Shown here: positions 43,034-50,633 of the stretch, one piece after another
How the letters are laid out: every line of letters begins with the position of its first letter
Numbering within the stretch: the stretch's first letter is position 1
From: Cupriavidus alkaliphilus
GTDB taxonomy: Bacteria > Pseudomonadota > Gammaproteobacteria > Burkholderiales > Burkholderiaceae
Assembly (NCBI RefSeq): GCF_900094595.1
Contig: NZ_FMAD01000012.1
Span: 62,001-126,000, forward strand
Direction: 5' to 3'
DNA length: 64,000 nucleotides
The notes under the pieces: generated by a model
What the model was told of the DNA's origin: nothing
Seen by the model: only the letters and a program-made list of their open reading frames with translations
The model's database searches: none
Made by a program: the position numbers and the translations under genes

Positions 43034-44056
43034 TCAGTCAGAGGCCGCGGAAGCCGGCGCCACCAGCCCCGCCCGCGCCTGCCAGGCTTCATATGCTGCC
43101 CGCAACCGCCAGCCCGATTCCAGGTCGCGCATGCCCAGGCACTGCGCCACCTCGGCGGGCGCCGTGCCGGCCTCGAAATGCATGGCCGCGCAGGTATTGC
43201 GCAGGGTCTGCGGCGACGCGCGTTCGCTGCGCCCGGCAAGCACGCCGGCTTCATCCAGCAGGATTTCCACGCGCCGGTAGACCGACGCGGCATGCATCGG
43301 CCGTCCCGTCGGCATGGCCGGAAACACCAGGCTGCCGAGGGTGCCGGAGGTCTCGCGCAGCGCCAGCCAGGCACGCAGCGGCGCATGTGCCAGCGGGAAC
43401 AGCGGCACCGTGTAGGCGCGGCCGTTGTCCGGGCGCACCATGCGCAGCGCCATCCGCCCGGGCGCGCCATCGGCGATCACGTCGATGCGCAGCGCGCGCG
43501 CCTCGGCCACCTTCAGGCCGCCGCCGAGCAGCACGGCCAGCAGCGCCGCGTCGCGCGCGCGCTTCCATTGCGTCGGCGACGCCGCGGCGCCGGTGTCGCC
43601 GGCCGGCGCGCCGGCCGGGCCGAGGATGCGCGCCACCAGCAGGTCGCGCTCGCCGGGCAGCAGGAAGGCGGTGGGATCGTTCTCGCCCTCGGCCAGATGG
43701 GCGCGCACCGCCTGGCTGCCGGGGTTGTGCATGCCCTCGCGCAAGCGTGACAGGTGGTGGAACACCCGTTCGATCAGCCGCGCATAGCGGTAGCGGTGCG
43801 ACTTGTGCAGCTGCTGCGCGTCCAGGAATTCGCCGATCTGCTCGGCGGACCAGCTCAGCGGCGGCAGGCCGCGCTCGGCCGACCAGCGCAGCAGCTTGCC
43901 CCACATGGCGCGGTAGACCACGCTGGTGCCGTGGCGAAAACCGTGCTGCGCCAGCCAGCCGTCGAACGCGCGCTCGGGGTGGTCGCGCCAGGCGGCCAGG
44001 TCGGCATCGAACAAGGCCGCCTGCTCGAGCTGAGCGGCACTGGGCTTGGTGGTCAC
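43034..44056 (-). CDS. tyrosine-recombinase-like protein with degenerate active site
   Basis: A protein of 340 residues with an N-terminal SAM-like core-binding domain (QIGEFLDAQQLHKSHRYRYA) and a C-terminal domain of the phage integrase/XerC type. At the catalytic positions, box I reads GGGLKVAEARAL, where GLR is usual (Arg to Lys). Box II reads SPQTLRNTCAAM, where HTLRHTFA is usual (first His to Gln, second to Asn, Arg kept). The Tyr box is unclear (LESGWRLRAAYEAW). It may have lost recombinase activity and bind DNA only. It is not next to an island end. Fold assignment is good; activity is doubtful. Confidence 0.72.
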   Translation of the reverse strand: MTTKPSAAQLEQAALFDADLAAWRDHPERAFDGWLAQHGFRHGTSVVYRAMWGKLLRWSAERGLPPLSWSAEQIGEFLDAQQLHKSHRYRYARLIERVFHHLSRLREGMHNPGSQAVRAHLAEGENDPTAFLLPGERDLLVARILGPAGAPAGDTGAAASPTQWKRARDAALLAVLLGGGLKVAEARALRIDVIADGAPGRMALRMVRPDNGRAYTVPLFPLAHAPLRAWLALRETSGTLGSLVFPAMPTGRPMHAASVYRRVEILLDEAGVLAGRSERASPQTLRNTCAAMHFEAGTAPAEVAQCLGMRDLESGWRLRAAYEAWQARAGLVAPASAASD

Positions 44057-44190
44057 GGACTCTCCTGCTCTCCCGCATCAGGCCGGCGGCCGGCGGACGA
44101 TCCCGACTATTGTAGACAACGCGTCACTGCGCGCCGCCGGACACGTATCGAGCTTGCAGCGGGCCATGCGGCGTGCTACCTTTCGATCCA

Positions 44191-44210
44191 CTATGCAACT
44201 GGTTGCATAG
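44191..44210. promoter_or_regulatory. perfect palindrome, likely operator of the NTF2/NMO operon
   Basis: CTATGCAAC-TG-GTTGCATAG is a 9-bp perfect inverted repeat with a 2-base centre, 60 bases before the GTG start at 44270. A PadR regulator is encoded at the far side of the operon (45790-46335). ATGCAAC/GTTGCAT palindromes suit dimeric winged-helix repressors. Confidence 0.6.
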
Positions 44211-44269
44211 AGTTTGTATATGACCGGAACGAGATCGCAGCAACCTACCGCGCCCCGCCAGGAGACCCC

Positions 44270-44701
44270 GTGACCACTGCCCTGCTCCCCGCCGCCCAGG
44301 CTTCGCTCGACGCCTGGCACCAGATGATCGCCACCCAGTCCATGGCCGGGCTCGATGCCATCGTCGCCGATGACGTGGTGTTCCGCTCGCCGGTCGCGCA
44401 CACGCCGTACCCCGGCCGCGCCGCCATCGCGCTGGTGCTGACCACGGTGAACCAGGTGTTCCAGGACTTCCGCTACCACCGCAGCTTTGTCAGCGAGGAC
44501 GGCCACAGCGTGGTGCTGGAGTTCAGCGCCAGCGTGGACGGCAAGGCGCTCAAGGGCATCGACATGATCCGTTTCGACGACGCCGGCCGGATTGCAGAGT
44601 TCGAGGTCATGGTGCGCCCGCGCTCCGGCCTGGAGGCGCTGGCCGCCGCCATGGCCGCGCGCCTGGCCAGCCAGAAACACCTGCTGACCGGCGCCGCCTG
44701 A
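44270..44701 (+). CDS. NTF2/SnoaL-like protein
   Basis: A small alpha+beta protein of 143 residues from a GTG with CAGGAG 5 bases upstream. The pattern LDAWHQMIATQSMAGLDAIV, ADDVVFRSPVAHTPYPGRAA, then VVLEFSASVDGKALKGIDMI is the SnoaL-like cone fold, used for enzymes and binding proteins with small hydrophobic ligands. It is 69 bases upstream of a flavin-dependent oxidoreductase gene and shares its candidate operator, so the two may act on the same compound. Specific function unknown. Confidence 0.82.
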   Translation: MTTALLPAAQASLDAWHQMIATQSMAGLDAIVADDVVFRSPVAHTPYPGRAAIALVLTTVNQVFQDFRYHRSFVSEDGHSVVLEFSASVDGKALKGIDMIRFDDAGRIAEFEVMVRPRSGLEALAAAMAARLASQKHLLTGAA

Positions 44702-44770
44702 CGCGCGCCAGCCGACAGCGCCACCGCATCGCTTCACCGAATCCATCGGAATTACCCAGGAGACTTCCCC

Positions 44771-45766
44771 ATGGCCCTTCCCGTCCAGCTTCAGAACCGG
44801 CTTTCGCTGCCGGTGGTGTGCTCGCCGCTGTTCATCATCTCCAACCCCGACCTGGTCATCGCCCAGTGCAAGGCCGGCGTGGTCGGCTCGTTCCCCGCGC
44901 TGAACGCGCGCCCCGCGCCCAAGCTGGAGGAATGGCTGGACCGCATCACCACGGAGCTGGCGGCGCACGACGCGAAGCACCCGGAGCGCCCGTCGGCACC
45001 GTTCGCGGTCAACCAGATCGTGCACAAGTCCAACGACCGGCTCGAGCATGACCTGGAACTGTGCGTGCGCTACAAGGTGCCGATCGTGATCACGTCGCTG
45101 GGGGCGCGCAAGGAAGTCAACGACGCGGTCCACTCGTACGGCGGCATCGTGCTGCATGACGTCATCAACAATACCTTCGCGCGCAAGGCGATCGAAAAGG
45201 GCGCGGACGGCCTGGTGGCCGTGGCCGCCGGCGCGGGCGGCCATGCCGGCACGCTGTCGCCGTTCGCGCTGCTGCACGAGATCCGCGAATGGTTCGACGG
45301 CCCGCTGCTGCTGTCGGGCGCCATCTCCAGCGGCGACGCCATCCTGGCCGCGCAGGCCGCCGGCGCCGACCTGGCCTATATCGGCTCGGCCTTTATCGCC
45401 ACGCATGAGGCCAACGCGCAGGACGGCTACAAGCAGATGATCGTCGACAGCAATGCCAACGACATCGTGTATTCCAACCTGTTTACCGGCGTGCACGGCA
45501 ACTACCTGCGCGGCAGCATCGAGCGCGCCGGGCTGGACCCCAACGCGCTGCCGGAATCGGACCCGTCGAAGATGAATTTCGGTTCGACCAGCGTGAAGGC
45601 GTGGAAGGATATCTGGGGCGCTGGCCAGGGCGTCGGCGCGATCAAGCGCGTGGTGCCCGCCGCCGAGCTGGTGCGCCGCTTTGCCGAGGAATACGCGCTG
45701 GCGCGCCGCCGCCTGGGCCTGGGCGAAGCCAGCCCGGCCGGCACGCGCGCGGTCGACCTGGCCTGA
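44771..45766 (+). CDS. nitronate monooxygenase-type flavin oxidoreductase
   Basis: An FMN-dependent TIM-barrel enzyme of 331 residues of the 2-nitropropane dioxygenase/nitronate monooxygenase family. It shows LPVVCSPLFIISNPDLVIAQ, AGVVGSFPALNARP, GADGLVAVAAGAGGHAGT (the phosphate-binding GAGGHAG motif) and LLSGAISSGDAILAAQAAGA then DLAYIGSAFIATHEA. It oxidises alkyl nitronates or related substrates, or acts as an enoyl-type reductase; the substrate is not evident. The start follows CCAGGAGAC. It forms an operon with the NTF2-like gene and is convergent with padR. Confidence 0.88.
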   Translation: MALPVQLQNRLSLPVVCSPLFIISNPDLVIAQCKAGVVGSFPALNARPAPKLEEWLDRITTELAAHDAKHPERPSAPFAVNQIVHKSNDRLEHDLELCVRYKVPIVITSLGARKEVNDAVHSYGGIVLHDVINNTFARKAIEKGADGLVAVAAGAGGHAGTLSPFALLHEIREWFDGPLLLSGAISSGDAILAAQAAGADLAYIGSAFIATHEANAQDGYKQMIVDSNANDIVYSNLFTGVHGNYLRGSIERAGLDPNALPESDPSKMNFGSTSVKAWKDIWGAGQGVGAIKRVVPAAELVRRFAEEYALARRRLGLGEASPAGTRAVDLA

Positions 45767-45789
45767 GCGCGCAGGCCCTTGCGCCGGCG

Positions 45790-46335
45790 CTACAGCAGCG
45801 GCAGCAGGGCCTCGCCCCAGGCCACCCAGTCGGTTTCGAAGCGGATCCCGCGCTGCAGCAGCGTATAGCGCAGTTGTTGCGCGCGGTCCATGTCCGGCGC
45901 CGAGAAATCGCGCCGCTCGATGGCCAGGTAGGTCTCGAGACGGGCGCGGTGCAGCGCGATCAACCGCCGCATCTCGTCGCCCAGGCCGAGCGGCCCGATC
46001 ACCGCATCGGCGCGCAGCTTGACCAGGATCTCCTCGCGCTGGTCCAGGCCCGCGCCCGGCGCCAGCACCCAGCGCGCCAGTTCATCACGGCCCGCGGGCA
46101 ACACGCGGTAGACCTTCTTGCGGTTGCGCCGGTCGGACCCACCCTCGTTTTCGGCGCCGTCGCTTTCATCGGCGGCAATCCACCCGTTGTCCGCCATGCG
46201 GCCCAGTTCGCGATAGATCTGCTGGTGCGTGGCATGCCAGAAATAGCCGATGGAGCGGTCGAAGCGCCGCGCCAGCTCGTAGCCGGACGAAGGCTTTTCG
46301 ATCAGGGAGATCAACAAGGCGTGCTGGGTCGACAT
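45790..46335 (-). CDS. PadR-family transcriptional regulator
   Basis: A protein of 181 residues. The N-terminal PadR winged helix (MSTQHALLISLIEKPSSGYE, LARRFDRSIGYFWHATHQQI, YRELGRMADNGWI) is followed by a C-terminal helical dimerisation domain (Vir_C-type, LRADAVIGPLGLGDEMRRLI ... LETYLAIERRDF). PadR proteins usually repress a neighbouring operon until a small aromatic or phenolic compound binds. It converges on the nitronate monooxygenase gene (23-base gap). The palindrome at 44191 is the best candidate target; no similar site precedes padR itself. Confidence 0.88.
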   Translation of the reverse strand: MSTQHALLISLIEKPSSGYELARRFDRSIGYFWHATHQQIYRELGRMADNGWIAADESDGAENEGGSDRRNRKKVYRVLPAGRDELARWVLAPGAGLDQREEILVKLRADAVIGPLGLGDEMRRLIALHRARLETYLAIERRDFSAPDMDRAQQLRYTLLQRGIRFETDWVAWGEALLPLL

Positions 46336-46649
46336 GCGTCTGCTGGGCGCGGGGATGATCGGAGTGGATGCGGACAGCGCAGCGTGCCGGCAGGCGCGCC
46401 GGTCACCGCACTTTCAAAAACTGGCGCTATGGTAGCGCAATGCCGGGCCGGTACCCGAAAGGCGCCGCGCAATATGGCGGGGAACGATATATTCGTCGAT
46501 TTTGTCAGTTAAGAAATTTCCCGCCAGACAGAATTAAAAAACGCTGAATGGCATTTCCGGCCGATGTGCCATACATTCCATACATTGAAGCTGTGCGAGC
46601 AAAAACGATCCGCCCCCGGCCGCACCATGTAGAACTTTGGAGTGTGTCC
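46336..46649. other. intergenic stretch
   Basis: No gene. It is AT-richer near 46500-46560. It probably contains the promoters of padR (minus) and of the small gene at 46650 (plus), but no motif was convincing. Confidence 0.4.
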
Positions 46650-46871
46650 ATGACCGGAAGAATCCTGCTAGCCGAAGACCGCGACGTGCCCTGGGAGGCC
46701 GCCGCGCGCCCGCTCGGCCTGCTGGCGCCATTGCACGAAAAGGCCCCAGTCTATTACCGGCTGCCCGATACGCCTGACGGGCACCATATCAAGGAATATC
46801 CCAGCGGCCTGCGCCAGCTGGTGCGTTTTGTCGGCGTCGAAGAACAGGTCGTCAAATACAACCTGAGCTGA
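46650..46871 (+). CDS. small hypothetical protein (73 aa)
   Basis: The ATG at 46650 follows TTGGAGTGTGTCC, a good ribosome binding site. The product (MTGRILLAEDRDVPWEAAAR ... VRFVGVEEQVVKYNLS) is soluble, with no cysteine and no membrane helix. Family not recognised. Backbone-like codon use, RBS and the well-formed terminator 60 bases downstream support expression. Confidence 0.6.
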   Translation: MTGRILLAEDRDVPWEAAARPLGLLAPLHEKAPVYYRLPDTPDGHHIKEYPSGLRQLVRFVGVEEQVVKYNLS

Positions 46872-46932
46872 TCCGCGCCACTGTTTTCCTGTGGTTGTCT
46901 CCTCCGAGCCCGATCCTGCGGGCAGGGACTTG

Positions 46933-46957
46933 AACCCGCGAACTTCGCGGGTTTTTT
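46933..46957 (+). terminator. rho-independent terminator
   Basis: AACCCGCGA (46933-46941) and TCGCGGGTT (46945-46953) around a 3-base loop, with T6 at 46952-46957. It terminates the small gene at 46650. Confidence 0.85.
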
Positions 46958-46988
46958 CTTGGCGTGACGGTATCGGCGCGTGCCGGCC

Positions 46989-48107
46989 TCAGAGCTGCGG
47001 CGCACGGCAGGCCGCACCGCCGCCATTGGCTGCCTCCGGCATGCCGAACACGGCTCGCGCCCCGCACTGCGAACCGAACATGCGCGCCTGGTCGTGCCCG
47101 ACGCCCACGACTTCATACGCCTGGTGGCGAATGACCAGGCCCGGGCCGGCGAGGTAGCGCTCGTAGCGCAGGTAGCCGCGCGCACGCTGCAGCCGCGTGG
47201 GGCCCTCGGCCTCGGCGCCGCACGATTTGTCCAGCACGCGGTGGTTGGGATCGTTGTCCTCGGTGCCGGCCAGATAGGTGACCTCGCGCCCGGCATAGCG
47301 CCGGCACAACGCCATGCCGTCGGCGCCTTTGGCATACGGCACCATGTCCTGCATGCCGTAGCGGTATTTGTCGTAGTCCGGGCAGCGGGCCTGGTCATAC
47401 GGCGCGAACGACTTGCCGTCGGCGCCAGCCGGCCGCACCGGCGTGAAATACAGATACGACGACGGATTGGCCACGACATAGCGCAGGTCGATGCCGCCGG
47501 CGCGGATGCGCTCGTCGACATTGTTGAGCACCGCGTAGCGGTGCACGATCTGCGCGCCGCCGGAGTGGCCGGCCACCGTCACCTTGCGCACCTGCGGCAA
47601 CCGCGCCTTGTCGGTGAAAAACGCGAGCAGGTCGTCCAGCACCTGCAGCGAGCTAACGCGAGCCGGCCCCTCGACCGCATCCTCGCCGCTGATCCAGCCC
47701 TGCACCGACCAGTGCGGCATGCCGGCAAAGCCTTTGTTCCCGTCCGGCGTGCCGGCAAAATTCGGCGCGACCAGCAGCACCTCGTCCGGGTTGCGGCCGC
47801 TGGCCTTCAGCAGTGCCGCGCCGGCGGCATAGTAATCATCGCCGTTGCGCTGCAAGCCATGCTGGACCAGCACGACTTCGCGGATGCTTGACAGGTCGCC
47901 GTCGAGCCGGTGGTTGGCATAGACGGGGAAGTCATAGCCGGCGCCAAGATGCACGCGCTGCCACTGCGCGGGAGCGGCGGCCTTGCCCGCGACGGGCGGC
48001 GCTGCCGGCGTACCGGCGCAGCCGGCCAGCAGCGCGAGGGCGGCGGCGGCCAGGGCGCGTGCCAGATGCGCACGGATGGGCTGCGGGTGGGCGATCGATG
48101 GCGTCAT
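46989..48107 (-). CDS. lipoprotein with alpha/beta-hydrolase domain
   Basis: A protein of 372 residues from the ATG at 48107. The N-terminus is a lipoprotein signal (ARALAAAALALLAGC, lipid-modified Cys at residue 30), followed by an Ala/Pro spacer. The catalytic part has VVLVQHGLQRNGDDYY (oxyanion loop region) and VTVAGHSGGAQIVHRY (GxSxG nucleophile elbow). A late His is in VVGVGHDQARMFG. It probably acts as an envelope-anchored esterase or hydrolase; the substrate is unknown. Ser-Gly-Gly in place of Ser-x-Gly-Gly is a normal variant. It stands alone, with the GNAT gene just upstream on the same strand. Confidence 0.8.
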   Translation of the reverse strand: MTPSIAHPQPIRAHLARALAAAALALLAGCAGTPAAPPVAGKAAAPAQWQRVHLGAGYDFPVYANHRLDGDLSSIREVVLVQHGLQRNGDDYYAAGAALLKASGRNPDEVLLVAPNFAGTPDGNKGFAGMPHWSVQGWISGEDAVEGPARVSSLQVLDDLLAFFTDKARLPQVRKVTVAGHSGGAQIVHRYAVLNNVDERIRAGGIDLRYVVANPSSYLYFTPVRPAGADGKSFAPYDQARCPDYDKYRYGMQDMVPYAKGADGMALCRRYAGREVTYLAGTEDNDPNHRVLDKSCGAEAEGPTRLQRARGYLRYERYLAGPGLVIRHQAYEVVGVGHDQARMFGSQCGARAVFGMPEAANGGGAACRAPQL

Positions 48108-48191
48108 GGCGGGTGGTCTCCGGTTGGCATGCCGGCGATGGTAGGCCAGTGGCGCGCGGCATGGCAACGCCCGCCGCGCCGCCATGCTGCC

Positions 48192-48737
48192 TTACGCGAG
48201 CCGCGCGGCCAGCGCCGCCACGTCGGGCCAGGTCACGCGCCGCACCATCACGCGCAGGCCGGGTCCATGGAAATCGTCCTCGAACGGTTCCGACTCCGTG
48301 CCGCCCAGCCGCTGGTAGAACTCGCGCGCCTGCGTATTGGCCTCCAGCACATAGAGGAACAGCGGCTGCCCCGGCCAGCCTTGCGCAACGCGTTGCGCGC
48401 AATGCGCCAGCAACCGCTTGCCGAGTCCCTGGCCATGGTAGCCCGGCAGGACATGCAGGTTGTCCAGGTAAATGCCGAAGCGCGAGTCGGCCTGCGGCAG
48501 CAGGCAGGCAAAGCCGGCGGTCACGCCGTCGACCAGCGCCAGCGTGACCTCGGCCGGGCCATCGGCGCCGTCGTGCATACGCGCGCGCCAGGCCGCCAGG
48601 CGTTCGGGGAAGGCCTGCACGCGCAGGTAAGCGTCCGGCAGCATGCCGGGATAGGTGTGCTGCCAGCTGGCGGCGTGCATGGCGGCAAGCCGGTCGGCAT
48701 CGGCGGCGGTGGCAGGTATCAGCGCAATATCGGGCAT
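48192..48737 (-). CDS. GNAT-family N-acetyltransferase
   Basis: A protein of 181 residues starting at the ATG 48737 (MPDIALIPATAADADRLAAM). GNAT motif A with the acetyl-CoA loop reads YLDNLHVLPGYHGQGLGKRL (Q/RxxGxG/A). The C-terminal FYQRLGGTESEPFEDDF block is typical. It acetylates an amine on a small molecule or protein; the target is unknown. The same frame runs open to 50303 through the MFS gene on the same strand, which is a GC-rich artefact. Confidence 0.88.
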   Translation of the reverse strand: MPDIALIPATAADADRLAAMHAASWQHTYPGMLPDAYLRVQAFPERLAAWRARMHDGADGPAEVTLALVDGVTAGFACLLPQADSRFGIYLDNLHVLPGYHGQGLGKRLLAHCAQRVAQGWPGQPLFLYVLEANTQAREFYQRLGGTESEPFEDDFHGPGLRVMVRRVTWPDVAALAARLA

Positions 48738-48956
48738 GGGACGAGACCAGGAAGGCACAGCGGCATCCGTGCCTGGGTGCAGGGGCGCGCGGCAAGCGCC
48801 CATTGTGCCCGCGACATGCCAAAGCTTGCAAAAGGCGCAGGAAGGGTTTGCAATCGGGGGCCCCGGTACACCCGGCATTCCCTTGCGCGCCGCCGCGGCA
48901 GCGGGAACGAAGGTTGCAGCAAGCCGGGCAAGCTCTGCCAAGCAAAAGGAAGCCTT

Positions 48957-49193
48957 ATGTACATGGTCTACTGGTCCGAAGCCCTCGGCACCGGACTGAC
49001 GCCGCATGCGCAGTCTTTCCCCAGCGATGCCATGCGCGAAGCGCTGCGCTTTACCGAGGCGCTGCGCCAGCGCCAGCACGCGGGCGAGCCGGTCAGCTTT
49101 GTCACGCTGTGCTCGGAAAACCCCGACTCGGTCGGCCGTGCCGGGGCGGCCGATCCGCCGCCCGACTACGAATGGAGAAAGCGGCGGCCCTGA
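48957..49193 (+). CDS. small hypothetical protein (78 aa)
   Basis: The ATG at 48957 follows AAAAGGAAGCCTT, a good ribosome binding site. The product (MYMVYWSEALGTGLTPHAQS ... EALRQRQHAGEPVSFVTLCSENPDSVG ... PDYEWRKRRP) is soluble and looks like a short, conserved-type Burkholderiaceae protein, but I cannot name a family. It is convergent with the MFS gene (20-base gap). Confidence 0.6.
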   Translation: MYMVYWSEALGTGLTPHAQSFPSDAMREALRFTEALRQRQHAGEPVSFVTLCSENPDSVGRAGAADPPPDYEWRKRRP

Positions 49194-49213
49194 TCCGGTG
49201 GGCGGCGGCCCGG

Positions 49214-50557
49214 TCAGGCCCGCCCCGCCGCCGGCCGCAGCGCCGCGCGCACCACGAAGGCCATCACAACTGCAAACAGCAGCATTGCCGCCAGGAAGTA
49301 CAGCCCGGCCGCAAGGCTGCCGGTGGCGTCCTTGATCACGCCGATGCCATAGGGGCCGAAGTAGCCGCCCAGATTGGCCAGCGAGTTGATGGTGGCGATG
49401 CCCACCGCGGCGCTGGCGCCGGTGAGGAATTCGCCGGGCAGCGCCCACACCACGGCCTGGATCGAATAGATCGAGAACGCGGTCAGGCAGATAAACAGGA
49501 ACTGCAGCACCGGCGACTGCACCCAGGCGCTCAGCGCCATGGTGATCGCTGCCATCCCCGACACCACCACGATGTGGCCGTAGCGCTCGCCCTTGCGGTC
49601 CGAGTGGCGCGGCACCAGGTACAGGCCGACCACGGCGAACAGGTAGGGCACCGCTGACAGCAGGCCGGTCATGGCATCGGTCACGCCGAACTGCTTGATG
49701 ATGGTCGGCAGCCACAGCGACAGCCCGTAGATGCTCAGCGGGAACGGCAGGAACAGCAGCGACAGCAGCAGCACGCGCTTGTCCTTGAGCGCCTGCAGCG
49801 GGTTGCCGTGCGGCTTGAGCGCATAGGCGGCCTGGTCGGCGGCGAGTTCGCGCTCGATCCAGGCGCGCTCGGCCGGTGCCAGCCATGCGGCGCTGGCGGG
49901 CGACTCCGGCAGGATGCGCAGCGTCGGCAGGCACAGCAGCACCGCCGGCAGGCCGCTCAGCACAAACAGCGTCTGCCAGTTGGACATGCCGAGCAGCCCC
50001 TGCGTCGACAGCACCAGCCCGGCAATCGGTCCGGTAATGATCAGCGCGATCGGCTGGGCCAGCACCAGCAGTCCGATGATGCGCGCGCGATGGCGCATCG
50101 GGAACCACTTGGTCAGGAAGTACAGGATGCCCGGATACAGGCCGGCTTCGGCCGCGCCCAGCAGGAAGCGCAGCACGTAGAAGCTGTGCGCGCCCTGCGT
50201 GAACGCCATCGCCATGGTGATCACGCCCCAGGTGAACAGGATGCGCGCAAACCAGCGGCGCGCGCCGAAGCGTTCCAGCGCCAGGTTGCTCGGCACCTCG
50301 CACAGGAAATAGCCGATAAAGAACAAACCCGCGCCCAGGCCATAGGCCGCATCGCTGATGCCGATGGCCGCGTTCATGTGCAGCTTGGCGAAGCCGACCA
50401 CCGAGCGGTCGATATACGCCACCACGTAGATCAGCGCCAGGAACGGGATCAGCCGGCGCACCAGCATGCCGATGATGCGGGTCTCTTCCTGCGCCTGTGC
50501 GCCGGTTTCCTTTCCTGGGACGGCGCGCGCCAGCGGCGCGGTCTGTGTGCCTTGCAT
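49214..50557 (-). CDS. MFS transporter, anion:cation symporter type
   Basis: A 447-residue inner-membrane transporter with 12 predicted helices. The N-terminal YVVAYIDRSVVGFAKLHMN and GLGAGLFFIGYFLCEVPSNL blocks, the RWFARILFTWGVITM loop and the FLLGAAEAGLYPGILYFLTK segment identify the ACS branch (organic and sugar-acid:H+ symport). It lies 76 bases after the IlvD/Edd dehydratase on the same strand, so it most likely imports that enzyme's sugar acid. Regulated with it by the divergent LysR at 52583. Confidence 0.9.
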   Translation of the reverse strand: MQGTQTAPLARAVPGKETGAQAQEETRIIGMLVRRLIPFLALIYVVAYIDRSVVGFAKLHMNAAIGISDAAYGLGAGLFFIGYFLCEVPSNLALERFGARRWFARILFTWGVITMAMAFTQGAHSFYVLRFLLGAAEAGLYPGILYFLTKWFPMRHRARIIGLLVLAQPIALIITGPIAGLVLSTQGLLGMSNWQTLFVLSGLPAVLLCLPTLRILPESPASAAWLAPAERAWIERELAADQAAYALKPHGNPLQALKDKRVLLLSLLFLPFPLSIYGLSLWLPTIIKQFGVTDAMTGLLSAVPYLFAVVGLYLVPRHSDRKGERYGHIVVVSGMAAITMALSAWVQSPVLQFLFICLTAFSIYSIQAVVWALPGEFLTGASAAVGIATINSLANLGGYFGPYGIGVIKDATGSLAAGLYFLAAMLLFAVVMAFVVRAALRPAAGRA

Positions 50558-50633
50558 GGCTAGTCTCCTCTGTTCTTGTAAGGGGTCGCGCGCGCGCCGC
50601 CGGGGCCGCGCGCCTTCAATGTAATCGGGTCGA

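Noticed and set aside
46921..46958. tRNA-like string GGGACTTGAACCCGCG
   Set aside because: It resembles a T-arm, but no acceptor or anticodon stems can be formed around it. The sequence is fully explained as a terminator hairpin with a T-tract.
48192..50303. 703-codon minus-strand frame
   Set aside because: Its last 181 codons are the GNAT gene. The rest runs out of frame through the MFS transporter and a gap, so it is an artefact of GC content and not a fusion protein.
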